64,000 nt of DNA from WRGA01 sp031553395 (GCA_031553395.1 JAVBLR010000006.1:310001-374000); one strand, 5' to 3'; positions 1-9,048 are shown, numbered from the stretch's first letter. Notes: generated by a model not told the origin, from the letters alone. Made by a program: numbers and translations.

Positions 1-429
1 GGTGTTGTTACGGATGTTACGGCTTCAATAGGAGGAGTTGCATATTCGATAAATATAGGTTTCATGTCGGCAAATCCGGATAAATACAAACAATTATCCA
101 ACAATCCTGATTTTATTGCGGATATTGCTAAAGCCGAACGAAGGGTAAATTATTCTGATTTATATTATATCCCCAAATACAAAATAGAAGCAATCAAAAA
201 GCAAATTCAAACAGGCGACATTATTGCATTCACAACGAATATTCAAGGGTTGGATGTTTCTCATGTCGGACTTGCTGTTTGGCAAAAAGGGGAATTATAC
301 CTTTTGCATGCCTCTCTTAGTGCAAAGAAAGTGATTGTTTCAACTCAACCATTAGTTGCATATACTCAGGGAGTAAAGAATCATACGGGAATTATGGTAG
401 CGAGGCCAAACGATATTAAAAATAATTAG
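1..429 (+). CDS. DUF1460 family protein, C-terminal part (5' end outside window)
   Basis: The reading frame is open from base 1, so the gene starts upstream; the ATG at 64 is internal. The visible 142 residues match the C-terminal half of DUF1460 proteins (PF07313), which are described as N-acetylmuramoyl-L-alanine-amidase-like cysteine hydrolases with an NlpC/P60-like fold. Recognisable stretches are NPDKYKQLSNNP, GDIIAFTTNIQGLDVSHVG, LYLLHAS and GIMVARP; the His in DVSHVG is the likely catalytic His. The catalytic Cys and any signal peptide would lie upstream and cannot be checked. A cell-envelope, peptidoglycan-related role is the usual inference for the family. No clear terminator follows; the rnpB promoter begins about 70 bases downstream. 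Confidence 0.85.
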   Translation, partial: GVVTDVTASIGGVAYSINIGFMSANPDKYKQLSNNPDFIADIAKAERRVNYSDLYYIPKYKIEAIKKQIQTGDIIAFTTNIQGLDVSHVGLAVWQKGELYLLHASLSAKKVIVSTQPLVAYTQGVKNHTGIMVARPNDIKNN

Positions 430-498
430 CCATTCGTAAATTAATTCCAATTAAGAGTAATTTTTATTCTAATATCTTATTATTCAACTTTTTTAAAG

Positions 499-506
499 TA
501 ATTTTG
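499..506 (+). promoter_or_regulatory. -7 promoter box of rnpB
   Basis: TAATTTTG matches the Bacteroidota housekeeping -7 consensus TAnnTTTG and sits a few bases before the 5' end expected for RNase P RNA at about 511. The position fits transcription start at the first bases of helix P1. No convincing -33 TTTG element is seen. Confidence 0.7.
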
Positions 507-510
507 CACA

Positions 511-860
511 TGCAGTAAGTTGGCTTGCCGCTCTTTGGTTTTAGAGGGAGGAAAGTCCGGGCAACACAGAGCACCACACTTCTTAATGGGAAGCTGTTTG
601 TGAAAGCAGAGTAACGTAACAGAAAATAACCGCCTTGTTTTACAGGGTAAGGATGAAAAGGCGAGGTAAGAGCTCACCGTTTTTGTGGCGACACAAAAAG
701 CAGTACGTCTTGTGGGTTGTAAGGCCATGTACACCGGCGCAGTAGGGTTGCTCGCCCGATGCTGGGGGGTAGGCCGCTAGAGTTTCGGTGTGAGCCGAAA
801 TCGAGATAAATGGCAAGCGTCTGAAAAGATACAGAACCCGGCTTATAGATTTACTGCTTT
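511..860 (+). ncRNA. rnpB: RNase P RNA (class A)
   Basis: This is the catalytic RNA of ribonuclease P, which removes the 5' leader of tRNA precursors. Universally conserved segments are visible: GAGGAAAGTCCGGGC near 547 and ACAGAACCCGGCTTATAG near 832, which pair across the P4 helix. Also present are the GTAAGAGCTCACC segment and the stretch ending in AGGCCGCTAGAG. The ends pair as helix P1 (GCAGTAA near 512 with TTACTGC near 851), which sets the approximate boundaries; a run of T residues at 858 to 863 may help termination. A reading frame on the opposite strand here is not a gene. Confidence 0.95.
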
Positions 861-911
861 TTTATTTAGTAATTAATTGCAATAACAAATAACAAAAACA
901 GGGTTTGGTAA

Positions 912-2264
912 ATGCCTGAAGAAAAAAAAGATTCCATAATCAACAAGGCGGTCGCAAATACCAAAAGGCTTATCCATTTTCTGCAGGAGGGAATATGGCG
1001 TGTTACCGAATTACCCAGTGGAATCCAACGGTTTTGTTATAATATCATCAAATCATTTATAATGGCTATTAAGCGTTATGATGAAGACCAATTGCAAACA
1101 AAAGCTTCAGCCTTAACGTATAACACATTACTTTCTCTTGTTCCCATGTTGGCTGTACTTTTTGGTATAGCTAGAGGATTTGGATTTCAGAATATCATTC
1201 AAAGTCAATTATTTGACATTCTTCCCGGACAAAAAGATGCATTGGAACAAGCATTAAAATTTGTAGATTCATATTTGGAACAAACCAAAAGCGGCGTTTT
1301 TGTAGGAATAGGGCTTGTATTGTTATTGTGGACAGTGATGAATTTGTTGGGAAATATCGAAGACACATTCAACAATATATGGCGTGTACAGAAATCCCGA
1401 AGTTGGTTCCGGAAATTTACCGATTATTTATCATTATTCCTTATACTTCCTGTACTTGTAATTTGTTCCGCCGGAGTATCTATTTTTGCTTCTACTGCAT
1501 TGTTAGATACAATGGAAAATCTGGCATTTATAAGTCCGATTGTAAGTATAATAATAAAATTAATACCCTATGTGATTATTATTCTCACACTTACAGGAGT
1601 ATATATGTTTATTCCGAATACAGAAGTTAAGTTTATTAATGCATTCGGCGCTGCTTTTGTTGTGGGAACAGCTTTTCAATTTTTTCAGTTCTTATATATT
1701 TCGGGTCAACTCTGGGTTTCAAAATACAATGCCATTTATGGAAGTTTTGCAGCATTGCCATTGTTGTTACTTTGGTTACAACTATCTTGGGTTATTTGTC
1801 TTTTTGGTGTAGAGCTAGCGGCTGCAGGTCAGAATATAGATAGTTTCAGCTTTGAAAAAGATGCGAAAAATATTAGTCGGCGTTATAAGGATTTTTTAAC
1901 TATCTTAGTCTCTGCTATAATTGTAAAGCAATTTGAAAAAGGAGAAAAACCCTTAACGGAGCACGACATATCTTTATTATACAAAATTCCGTCAAGATTA
2001 ACGATACAGATATTGGATTTGTTGGTTAAGACCAATATTATTATTGAAACAAACTCCGGACACGAATTGATTCCAGCGTATCAACCGGCATTAGATATCA
2101 ATAAAATATCAATAGGTTTTTTATTGGAAAGAATAGAGTCGGATGGGGCAGAAAAAGAGTTTAAGATAGATAAAGATATTACTGATAAATATTGGGATAA
2201 CTTTGCACAAAAAAGGGCAGATTATCATCGGAAAGAGAATAATACATTGCTAAAAGATTTGTAA
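912..2264 (+). CDS. YihY/BrkB family inner-membrane protein
   Basis: The 450-residue protein belongs to the YihY/virulence factor BrkB family (PF03631), integral membrane proteins of uncertain function once mislabelled RNase BN. Family features are the stretch DEDQLQTKASALTYNTLLSLVPMLAV near residues 57 to 83, LWTVMNLLGNIEDTFNNIW near 139 to 157, and about six hydrophobic segments between residues 70 and 305. The last 130 or so residues are soluble and resemble the winged-helix-like tail seen in many Bacteroidota members. It lies just downstream of rnpB on the same strand with a 50-base gap. The start at 912 is the first ATG in frame after the rnpB 3' end. Transport or envelope roles have been suggested for the family; none can be assigned here. 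Confidence 0.9.
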   Translation: MPEEKKDSIINKAVANTKRLIHFLQEGIWRVTELPSGIQRFCYNIIKSFIMAIKRYDEDQLQTKASALTYNTLLSLVPMLAVLFGIARGFGFQNIIQSQLFDILPGQKDALEQALKFVDSYLEQTKSGVFVGIGLVLLLWTVMNLLGNIEDTFNNIWRVQKSRSWFRKFTDYLSLFLILPVLVICSAGVSIFASTALLDTMENLAFISPIVSIIIKLIPYVIIILTLTGVYMFIPNTEVKFINAFGAAFVVGTAFQFFQFLYISGQLWVSKYNAIYGSFAALPLLLLWLQLSWVICLFGVELAAAGQNIDSFSFEKDAKNISRRYKDFLTILVSAIIVKQFEKGEKPLTEHDISLLYKIPSRLTIQILDLLVKTNIIIETNSGHELIPAYQPALDINKISIGFLLERIESDGAEKEFKIDKDITDKYWDNFAQKRADYHRKENNTLLKDL

Positions 2265-2312
2265 AATAACAATATTCCTGCTTTTTTAACTAAAAGAAAA
2301 AAACAAAAGATG

Positions 2313-2320
2313 TATTTTTG
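2313..2320 (+). promoter_or_regulatory. Candidate -7 promoter box for the T9SS repeat protein
   Basis: TATTTTTG fits TAnnTTTG and lies about 70 to 85 bases before the start of the downstream secreted protein. There is no obvious -33 partner. Confidence 0.45.
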
Positions 2321-2392
2321 TCAATTGTGTTTTTTATGTAGTTATAGCAAATAATATTTGCAAAACCAGTTTTTCATATTAACATTAACTTA

Positions 2393-3883
2393 ATGATTAC
2401 AATCATGATTAGATTTTTACTAAGATATACCTTTATTCTTGCGACACTTGTTTTTGCTTCAAGCTTGTGGGCAAATGATTTGCCTAAATTTACGGATGAA
2501 ATTAAAAAGTATGTCTCCAATGAAGCAGAATTGGAAAATATAGTTTATACAAATTATGAGCTTGAAAATACCTTCCGTACTGTTTTTGAAAGAAACGACA
2601 ATGAACAAATCAGTATTGTGTTTTTTCAGTCTTTAACGGGAAATGATACTTGGACAAATGTTTCGAAAACCGAATACTTTTACGATGATAGGGGAAACCA
2701 ATCTGAAGTTGTCGAATCTAATTGGGAAAATGGAGCATGGGTATTATCACAGGAAACGTCCTATGTATTTGATGATAATGGTAATATAGAGGAACAAGCT
2801 ACAATCAATTATTTATCAAATACCGGAGAAAAGCAAACGAAAGAATTCAATGGAAATCTTTGCACAAAGAGTACAATATATACTTGGAGTAATTCAAATT
2901 GGGTTCTATCCTCAGAGAAAACGACTACCAGTTATAATTTTTTTGAGTTTCCCACTCAAGAAACTTTCCGGACAAATAATTCGGGAATATTAACAAATTC
3001 AACTCAAATTGATTATGAATATGAAGGAAGAGATCCTCGTATAGAACTGTATAAAAACTGGACAGGTTCTTCATGGGAAAATGCATTCCGGATAACAAAT
3101 ACATATTCCAACGGAAAAATAGAATCAAAATTATTTGAATATTTTAATAATAATGCTTGGGTAGAAGAATCCAAGTATGAATATACGTATAGTGGCAATG
3201 AACTTTCAATTGTCCGGAAGCTAGAAAAAGATGCAGGCGTTTGGAAAGAAAAAAGCAATATCAATTTAACTTATTCGGGTAATGATGTGGAATTACAAGA
3301 AAATGTAGATTCTTCTTCAGAGAGTTGGAAATACGAAATGTCTTCTTCCAATTATTCTTCATACCAAATGCAGAATACCGATTGGATAGGAATATCCAAA
3401 TATGCAAATACAACTTCCGATGGAAGTTTTATAGGAGAATTTACTACTTATACTTGGTCGGATGATGCAAAAGCGTGGAATATTGCAGCGAGTAGTAGTG
3501 AAACATGGACAAACAGTTCTGATGCTAATTCTCAAAAATTGATTTTCACTCAAAAAGGATTGGATGAAAGAGGTTTATTAGAACTTAAAAAAGAAATTGT
3601 TTTTAATTTTACTTCTGGTATATCTACTGTTAAAAATAGTCCGAAAGCATCTGCTTTTTCTGTTTATCCTAATCCGGTAAAGGATGTATTTACTATCCAG
3701 CAGAATTTTGAGTTGTCAAATGCAATGTATTATATTTATAATACTTCTGGACGGTTGTTGTCTAAAGGAATATTAAATTCGCCATCTCAAGTTGTAAATA
3801 TTGCCGGATTTTCTCAAGGTCAATATATTGTAACTGTAGTTGCCGAGAAACAAAGTTCGTCCTTGATTATTTTGAAACAATAA
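2393..3883 (+). CDS. Secreted repeat protein with T9SS type A sorting domain
   Basis: The product is 496 residues: a signal peptide (hydrophobic run about residues 8 to 25, then WAND), a central region of degenerate repeats of about 40 residues, and a C-terminal domain starting near residue 418. The repeats alternate tryptophan-rich strands (NTWSN, WENGAWV, WTGSSWEN, FNNNAWVEE, KDAGVWKEK) with tyrosine-rich strands ending in D-x-x-G-N, similar to YD-like or DUF4595-type beta-strand repeats of Bacteroidota surface proteins. The C-terminal domain contains FSVYPNPVKD, then a strand with YIYNTSGRLL and GQYIVTV, which is the type A sorting signal of type IX secretion. The protein is therefore probably exported to the cell surface. 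The substrate or partner is unknown. An ATG at 2405 is an equally plausible start, as it also leaves a signal peptide. Confidence 0.8.
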   Translation: MITIMIRFLLRYTFILATLVFASSLWANDLPKFTDEIKKYVSNEAELENIVYTNYELENTFRTVFERNDNEQISIVFFQSLTGNDTWTNVSKTEYFYDDRGNQSEVVESNWENGAWVLSQETSYVFDDNGNIEEQATINYLSNTGEKQTKEFNGNLCTKSTIYTWSNSNWVLSSEKTTTSYNFFEFPTQETFRTNNSGILTNSTQIDYEYEGRDPRIELYKNWTGSSWENAFRITNTYSNGKIESKLFEYFNNNAWVEESKYEYTYSGNELSIVRKLEKDAGVWKEKSNINLTYSGNDVELQENVDSSSESWKYEMSSSNYSSYQMQNTDWIGISKYANTTSDGSFIGEFTTYTWSDDAKAWNIAASSSETWTNSSDANSQKLIFTQKGLDERGLLELKKEIVFNFTSGISTVKNSPKASAFSVYPNPVKDVFTIQQNFELSNAMYYIYNTSGRLLSKGILNSPSQVVNIAGFSQGQYIVTVVAEKQSSSLIILKQ

Positions 3884-3901
3884 GTTAAAACGTAGAATTT
3901 T

Positions 3902-5002
3902 CTAAACAATTTTAAATCCCAACTTTTCCAACAGTTGAATTTCTTCTTTAGTTGCATTATAAATTGTATATGCCGGATATTCCCTCCGCAAACCATAATT
4001 CCCTCTGAATAATTCAAAGTTTTCGGGAGTTTTTTTTAATGGAATGCAGTCATCCATTGGATTATAGGTTTTTAATATTGTATTTTCAATTCTATTATCC
4101 AAAAATGAATCCAAATCAATTTTATCTTTTTCTAATGGTGGAAGTTTTAACGAAGATAAATCGATATTCAACTTAAAAAAATCGGATAATGATGAGAGTA
4201 TCATTCGCGTAGCATTCATTTTTCCATCGGTGGAATAACCAGCTATATGCGGTGTAGCAATAGTTGCTTTACTCAAAATATCTCTGTCGATATCCGGCTC
4301 GTTTTCCCAACAATCTATAACCATTTCGGAAATAAGTTTATTATCAAAAGCATGTTTCAACGCTTTTGAATCGACTACTTCTCCTCTGCCTGAATTGCAG
4401 AAAATCGGTTGTTTCTTTAATAAAGAAAAAAAAGATTCGTTTGCTAAATGAAAAGTGGGATATTTTTCAGAGAATGTCAATGGCGTATGAAAAGAAATAA
4501 TATCGCATTCCGAGGCAATCGTCTGTAAATCGACAAAACCCGGTTCCAATTCAGCACGAGGAGGATCGTTAAGTAAAATAGTCATTCCTAATTTACAACA
4601 AGCATCTTCAACTCGCTTTCCGACATTGCCTACTCCAACAATTCCAATCGTTTTTCCTTGTAAGGAAAAATGATTTTTTATCGACAAATAAAACAACGAT
4701 GATATTATATACTGAACAACAGAATCGGCATTACAACCCGGAGCATTTGTCCAAAAAATAGCATTTTCCTTGCAAAATTGAGTGTCGATATGATCGAATC
4801 CAATGGTTGCCGTACCAATAAACCGAACATTACTTCCTGATAAAAGTTCAGTGTTGCATTGTGTACGAGTACGAACGAGCAATGCATCAGCATCGGCAAT
4901 TTCTTTATTTGTAAATTTATTGCCAGGCAAATAAACCATGTCTGCTATTGGTTCCAATAATCCTTTCAAAAAAGGAATCTTATCATCTGCAACTATTTTC
5001 AT
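3902..5002 (-). CDS. pdxB: 4-phosphoerythronate dehydrogenase
   Basis: PdxB oxidises 4-phospho-D-erythronate to 2-oxo-3-hydroxy-4-phosphobutanoate, the second step of the DXP-dependent pathway to pyridoxal 5'-phosphate. The 366-residue protein has the D-2-hydroxyacid dehydrogenase layout: a split N-terminal substrate domain, the Rossmann motif GIVGVGNVGKRV near residue 120, and the catalytic triad of the family, visible as Arg in NSGRGEVVD, Glu in CWENEPDID and His in ATPHIAGYS. The C-terminal extension of about 70 residues (ending near LEKLGFKIV) is typical of PdxB and separates it from SerA-type enzymes. The gene is convergent with the repeat-protein gene, with only about 18 bases between the stops, and divergent from the DoxX gene. 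Start at the ATG giving MKIVADDKIPF, the normal PdxB N-terminus. Confidence 0.92.
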   Translation of the reverse strand: MKIVADDKIPFLKGLLEPIADMVYLPGNKFTNKEIADADALLVRTRTQCNTELLSGSNVRFIGTATIGFDHIDTQFCKENAIFWTNAPGCNADSVVQYIISSLFYLSIKNHFSLQGKTIGIVGVGNVGKRVEDACCKLGMTILLNDPPRAELEPGFVDLQTIASECDIISFHTPLTFSEKYPTFHLANESFFSLLKKQPIFCNSGRGEVVDSKALKHAFDNKLISEMVIDCWENEPDIDRDILSKATIATPHIAGYSTDGKMNATRMILSSLSDFFKLNIDLSSLKLPPLEKDKIDLDSFLDNRIENTILKTYNPMDDCIPLKKTPENFELFRGNYGLRREYPAYTIYNATKEEIQLLEKLGFKIV

Positions 5003-5102
5003 GTTGTCTTTATAAAATCAATAAACTTCAAAAACAAAAATATACTTTCAGATGTTTATTTAATGATGGTATTTACTAAAATAAGTTTAAAAATTAACTA
5101 TT

Positions 5103-5540
5103 ATGAAATTGATAAAGAATATATTATTTAGCGTATCACCAACTACTAATATTCAATCACTTGCAATCTTTTATATGAGATTGGTTTTGGGAATATTAAT
5201 GCTTACTCATGGGTGGGCAAAGTTATCAAATTTTGGGGAAATGGCTATGGCTTTTCCCGACCCAATCGGGTTGGGTAGTAAAGTTGCTTTATCACTGATT
5301 ATTTTTGCCGAGTTTGGTTGTTCTTTGTTATTATTGGTAGGATTATTCAGCCGTTGGGCGACTATTCCTTTAATGATTGGAATGAGTGTTGCTGCCTTTT
5401 CAGCACACGGAAATGACCCTTTTTCTGCTAAAGAATTGCCGGTATTATATTTGCTTATGTATGTTGTATTACTTATTTCCGGTCCCGGCAAATTTTCGCT
5501 GGATGCCTTAATCAACAAAAAGAGAAGAAGTAAAAGGTGA
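5103..5540 (+). CDS. DoxX family membrane protein
   Basis: This 145-residue protein has four hydrophobic segments (about residues 20 to 40, 60 to 80, 85 to 103 and 110 to 128) and family motifs RLVLGILMLTHGWAKL and FAEFGCSLLLLVGLFSRW, which identify the DoxX family (PF07681). Members are small inner-membrane proteins; some are quinol-oxidase-associated subunits, but most are uncharacterised and linked to redox or membrane stress. It stands alone, divergent from pdxB with a 100-base spacer and no partner oxidase gene nearby, so no specific role is assigned. Confidence 0.88.
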   Translation: MKLIKNILFSVSPTTNIQSLAIFYMRLVLGILMLTHGWAKLSNFGEMAMAFPDPIGLGSKVALSLIIFAEFGCSLLLLVGLFSRWATIPLMIGMSVAAFSAHGNDPFSAKELPVLYLLMYVVLLISGPGKFSLDALINKKRRSKR

Positions 5541-5693
5541 TTGAATCTAAATTTTTTATTGTAGAATATAAGACTGCAAAATTATTGACATGACATAAAT
5601 TTTTTGTTATCCTCTTTTTTTTAAAGGTTTATGAAATCCCAATAGTTTTGCAGTTCTTTTTTTGTAATAAATAAAGTAAATATTACTTGTTTG

Positions 5694-6119
5694 CTACAAC
5701 TGATATAAATCATCTGCAGCTAATAGATCCAACTTATGATCTTGTAATACTTTGATGCATTCTTCCAATTTATCCGGACGAATAATCACATTGGCACTTT
5801 CTCCACAGGCAAATGCATACATATATTCTATTGACATGCCGTTATCTTTGATAATTTCCAGTGCTTTTGCTAATGCTCCAGGTGTATTGGGGCAGCGCAA
5901 ACACAATACATTGCTTAAATTCACACCAAAAAGTTTTTCTTTAAGCACTTTCATCGCTTTATCAGGATCGGATACAATCAAACGAAGAATGCCAAAATCG
6001 GTATTCTCTGCTATACTGAATGCAGTCATATTAACACCAGCCTCTCCCAGTGTGGATGCAACTTCCGCTAAACGGCCCGACCTGTTCTCTAAAAATATTG
6101 ATAACTGTTTTACTATCAT
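5694..6119 (-). CDS. Tandem ACT-domain amino-acid-binding protein
   Basis: The 141-residue protein consists of two ACT domains, residues 1 to about 68 (KQLSIFLENRSGRLAEVAST) and about 70 to 141 (VLCLRCPNTPGALAKALEII). ACT domains bind small molecules, usually amino acids, and act as regulators. In many Bacteroidota this stand-alone tandem ACT protein lies directly downstream of a phenylacetate-CoA ligase gene, as here (about 60-base gap, same strand), so the two are probably co-transcribed. A ligand such as an aromatic amino acid or its 2-keto acid is inference from that context only. Confidence 0.88.
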   Translation of the reverse strand: MIVKQLSIFLENRSGRLAEVASTLGEAGVNMTAFSIAENTDFGILRLIVSDPDKAMKVLKEKLFGVNLSNVLCLRCPNTPGALAKALEIIKDNGMSIEYMYAFACGESANVIIRPDKLEECIKVLQDHKLDLLAADDLYQL

Positions 6120-6179
6120 GGCTTTCTTAAATTAAGAATTAAAAGTTAAAAATTAAGAGCTTAAAGTTTGTCAAAAACT

Positions 6180-7481
6180 TTAACTCATTTTTCTATTATC
6201 AATTACACGTTTTGCTTTCCCTATACTGCGTTCGAGGCTACGAGGTTCCATTAATTTAACATCGGCAGCAATTCCCAAAACACTTTGTAAGCGATGAGAA
6301 ATCTTTTTCTTCAATTCCAGCATTTTATTGATTTCGTCGGAGAAGAATTCGGGACGGGTTTCAACCTGAATTTGTAATGTATCCAGATTATTATTCCTGT
6401 CTACAATTAATAAATAATGCGGTTCGAATTCCGGCATTTCCAAAATTACGCTTTCAACCTGCGATGGGAAAATATTTACTCCACGGATAATCAACATATC
6501 GTCGCTACGTCCGGTAATGCGTGTCATCCGGGCGAAAGTGCGGCCGCAATCGCATTTGTCATAAATAATTGAACAAAGATCTTTGGTACGATATCTCAAC
6601 AATGGCATTCCTTCTTTGGTAATGGTTGTAAATACCAATTCACCTATTTCTCCGGGCTTAGCCGGTTGTAATGTTTCAGGATTAATAATTTCCGGAAAGA
6701 AATGGTCTTCATTGATATGAGAGCCATTTTGGCATTCACATTCATATGAAACCCCCGGACCAATTATTTCGCTTAATCCGTAAATATCGTATGCTTTGAT
6801 TCCCAATTTATCTTCAATTTCTTTACGCATATTTTCAGTCCAAGGTTCAGCTCCAAAAGCACCGAAACGTAATTTTAGTTCATTACGAGGAATCTTCATA
6901 TCCTGTATTGCTTCACCGATAAACAATGCATATGAAGGTGTACAAGCAATTGCTGTTGCTCCGAAATCGCGCATCAACATGATTTGTTTATCTGTATTTC
7001 CGCTTGACATTGGAATTACAGTTCCTCCTACTTTCTGTACACCGTCATGAAGACCTAAACCTCCGGTAAATAAACCATATCCGTAAGAAACCTGAAATAT
7101 GTCGTTTTTTGAACCACCATAAGCGGTAATACAACGAGCTACAACTTCCGACCATATATTTAAATCCTTGCGGGTATAACCAACGACAATAGGGCGTCCT
7201 GTTGTCCCGGATGATGCATGCAAACGAACAATCTCCGACATCGGCATTGCAAACAAGTCAAACGGATAATTATCCCGTAAGTCTTGTTTAACCGTAAAAG
7301 GAAGTTTCACAATGTCATCAATTGATTGAATATCTCCGGGTTCTAATCCTATTTCTTGCATTTTCTTCCGGTAAAACGGTGTATTCAAATACACTTTTTC
7401 TACTGTTTTCTGTAAACGGATGGTTTGTATTTTCCGCAGTTCTTCGAGAGGCATGCTCTCCATGGTCTCATTCCACATCAT
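6180..7481 (-). CDS. paaK: Phenylacetate--CoA ligase
   Basis: The enzyme activates phenylacetate or a related aryl acid with ATP and CoA (AMP-forming). The 433-residue length is normal. Visible motifs are the AMP-binding P-loop HASSGTTGRPIVVGYT near residue 90, YGLSEIIGPGVSYEC near 235, the GELVFTT and RYRTKDLCSI segments, and the C-terminal AMP-binding domain beginning near RGVNIFPSQVE. CDCGRTFARM is the Cys-containing segment typical of the family. In anaerobic Bacteroidota the gene usually accompanies indolepyruvate ferredoxin oxidoreductase in aromatic amino acid metabolism; those oxidoreductase genes are not in this window. It is followed on the same strand by the ACT-domain gene, probably as an operon. 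Confidence 0.9.
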   Translation of the reverse strand: MMWNETMESMPLEELRKIQTIRLQKTVEKVYLNTPFYRKKMQEIGLEPGDIQSIDDIVKLPFTVKQDLRDNYPFDLFAMPMSEIVRLHASSGTTGRPIVVGYTRKDLNIWSEVVARCITAYGGSKNDIFQVSYGYGLFTGGLGLHDGVQKVGGTVIPMSSGNTDKQIMLMRDFGATAIACTPSYALFIGEAIQDMKIPRNELKLRFGAFGAEPWTENMRKEIEDKLGIKAYDIYGLSEIIGPGVSYECECQNGSHINEDHFFPEIINPETLQPAKPGEIGELVFTTITKEGMPLLRYRTKDLCSIIYDKCDCGRTFARMTRITGRSDDMLIIRGVNIFPSQVESVILEMPEFEPHYLLIVDRNNNLDTLQIQVETRPEFFSDEINKMLELKKKISHRLQSVLGIAADVKLMEPRSLERSIGKAKRVIDNRKMS

Positions 7482-7555
7482 TTCTTAAAGCAGTATTTTT
7501 ATTTTAAGTTTTTAATTTGATATTTTCAGTGTAAAATTAAACGTTCAAAGTTAAA

Positions 7556-7605
7556 TAAAAAAACAGGCAAAAAGCATATAATTTTAACTTTTTTACCTGT
7601 TTACT
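7556..7605 (-). terminator. Intrinsic terminator of the TPR gene
   Basis: AAACAGGC at 7561 pairs with ACCTGTTT ending at 7602, extended by an A-rich/T-rich arm. Read on the minus strand the hairpin is followed by a T-rich run. It lies directly after the TPR gene stop and before the paaK start. Confidence 0.6.
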
Positions 7606-7622
7606 TTTCTTCTCTTCATTTA

Positions 7623-8216
7623 TTATTTTTTCCCAGGATCGGGAGTAGAGATTCGTTGATAAATTGCATGAAGAGCATTCTCTACTGTTACTGATTTTCT
7701 CATCAGGAGAGCTAATTCTAAATATTTCACAGCTGCAGTATATTCATCAGCTAAAATTTTAGTTATATTATCCCGATAAGAAGCATATTGCATTTTTTTT
7801 GGATTTTTGATATCCTTAAATTCTGTATCTTCTTTATTCAACATGTTTTTTCCACGGATATAATAATAATGCCCTAAAAAAAGACATGCTTCATAATTTT
7901 CAGGATTCAATTGTATCAGGCGAGAATAAGTAGAAAATGCATCCGGCATTTTCTTACACCTTATTTGCAATCTACCCAATGTAGCCAACAAATCTTCATT
8001 TTGAGGCAATTTCTCTAACTTGTTTCTTATAAGTAAAATAGAGTCTTCATGTGCTTTTTCCACCATCAACAATAAAGGCAAAGGATATTCGGCAACAGAA
8101 TCAGTTAAAAATTCTGCATCTTCTGTTTCTTTTTGAGGGTCATTTGCCAATAATGTTGCAGGCAAATATAAAAACAGAACAAGGCTTATTGTCAATATGA
8201 TAAGATGTACTTTCAT
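7623..8216 (-). CDS. Secreted TPR-repeat protein
   Basis: The 197-residue protein has an N-terminal signal peptide (hydrophobic residues 5 to 24, ending TLLAND). A tetratricopeptide pair follows near residues 75 to 130 (LLATLGRLQIRCKKMPDAFSTYSRLIQLNPENYEACLFLGHYYYIRG is the core, seen here in pieces of the TPR pattern), and there is a helical C-terminus. TPRs mediate protein-protein contacts. No enzymatic domain is visible and no neighbour suggests a partner. It has its own promoter box upstream and terminator downstream, so it is probably monocistronic. Confidence 0.75.
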   Translation of the reverse strand: MKVHLIILTISLVLFLYLPATLLANDPQKETEDAEFLTDSVAEYPLPLLLMVEKAHEDSILLIRNKLEKLPQNEDLLATLGRLQIRCKKMPDAFSTYSRLIQLNPENYEACLFLGHYYYIRGKNMLNKEDTEFKDIKNPKKMQYASYRDNITKILADEYTAAVKYLELALLMRKSVTVENALHAIYQRISTPDPGKK

Positions 8217-8233
8217 TCGAATTAAAAGAGATA

Positions 8234-8241
8234 CAAAGATA
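8234..8241 (-). promoter_or_regulatory. -7 promoter box of the TPR gene
   Basis: On the minus strand this reads TATCTTTG, a perfect TAnnTTTG match, 18 bases before the start codon. This implies a very short leader. Confidence 0.6.
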
Positions 8242-8430
8242 GTATTTTAGAGGTATTTTTAAAATATATTAGAGTTAATTTTATTATTGCATGTACTGAA
8301 AAATAGTATCCGTTTTTATGTTTTAACACATTGTTTATTAATATGTTCAATGATAAATATTAACAATTGCTAAAAAGCTCTGAAATGAAAAGCAGCAACA
8401 AGGAACATATTCTCTGCAATAGGAGATTTA

Positions 8431-8931
8431 TCAACCATTACTTAAGGTTGTAAGAAATTCATTTTCAAAATTTGGAGTAAAGATATTTTTTCCGATAGCT
8501 GCTTTGATGTCATTTATATCCCAAAATTTCCCATCTTCCACTTCTACTTTATCAGGAGAAATAGTCCCATCAAAAATGGTAATAAAAGAATAGACCAATT
8601 CTTTTTCTATATCACTCTCAAATACATATTTTGCCTTAAATTGCGGAATAAAACCGGTTATTTCTAATTCTTCAAAAGCTTCCCGATTCAACGCATCTTC
8701 GACACTTTCATTTACAGCAATATGTCCGCCTACGGCAGTATCCCATTTCCCCGGTTGAATGTCTTTTTGCATGGAACGTTTTTGCAAATACAATTTTCCT
8801 TCGGAATTGAAAATATGCAAATGAATGACCGGATGCAATAACTTAGAACCATTGTGGCATATACTTCGGGGTGCTTCTCCAATCACTTCCCCCAATTCAT
8901 TTACAAGTGGAAATATTTCTTCATTTATCAT
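8431..8931 (-). CDS. NUDIX hydrolase (isopentenyl-diphosphate-isomerase-like)
   Basis: The NUDIX box is visible as GGHIAVNESVEDALNREAFEELEI, slightly altered from the consensus GX5EX7REUXEEXGU. The N-terminal pattern INEEIFPLVNELGEVIGEAPRSICHNG resembles the IPP-isomerase/YfcD-like NUDIX subgroup (LVDEnd.viG...R...H). The reaction is probably hydrolysis of a nucleoside-diphosphate-linked compound, with the substrate unknown. I chose the ATG at 8931 (MINEEIFP), about 166 residues. The longer frame from 9006 would add a hydrophobic leader that is not a family feature and would place the -7 promoter box inside the gene. Confidence 0.85.
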   Translation of the reverse strand: MINEEIFPLVNELGEVIGEAPRSICHNGSKLLHPVIHLHIFNSEGKLYLQKRSMQKDIQPGKWDTAVGGHIAVNESVEDALNREAFEELEITGFIPQFKAKYVFESDIEKELVYSFITIFDGTISPDKVEVEDGKFWDINDIKAAIGKNIFTPNFENEFLTTLSNG

Positions 8932-8950
8932 TGTAATGGTATTAAGGATG

Positions 8951-8958
8951 CAAAAGTA
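8951..8958 (-). promoter_or_regulatory. -7 promoter box of the NUDIX gene
   Basis: On the minus strand this reads TACTTTTG (TAnnTTTG), 19 bases upstream of the chosen start at 8931. Its position supports the shorter start. Confidence 0.5.
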
Positions 8959-9040
8959 GTAAAATTGGGATATTTGTATTGATATCAATATGAACATTAT
9001 TCCCATGTATTTAGCCTAATAAATTTTTAAACAAAAAAAC

Positions 9041-9048
9041 TATCTTTG
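9041..9048 (+). promoter_or_regulatory. -7 promoter box of the MFS transporter gene
   Basis: TATCTTTG is a perfect TAnnTTTG match, about 40 bases before the start codon at 9090. A weak T-rich region lies at the -33 position. Confidence 0.6.

Noticed and set aside
480..734. 84-residue frame on the minus strand
   Set aside because: It is antisense to RNase P RNA and has low-complexity composition; rnpB explains the conservation.
8932..9006. Longer N-terminus of the NUDIX protein
   Set aside because: The added residues are hydrophobic and not a family feature, and the -7 box would fall inside the gene.
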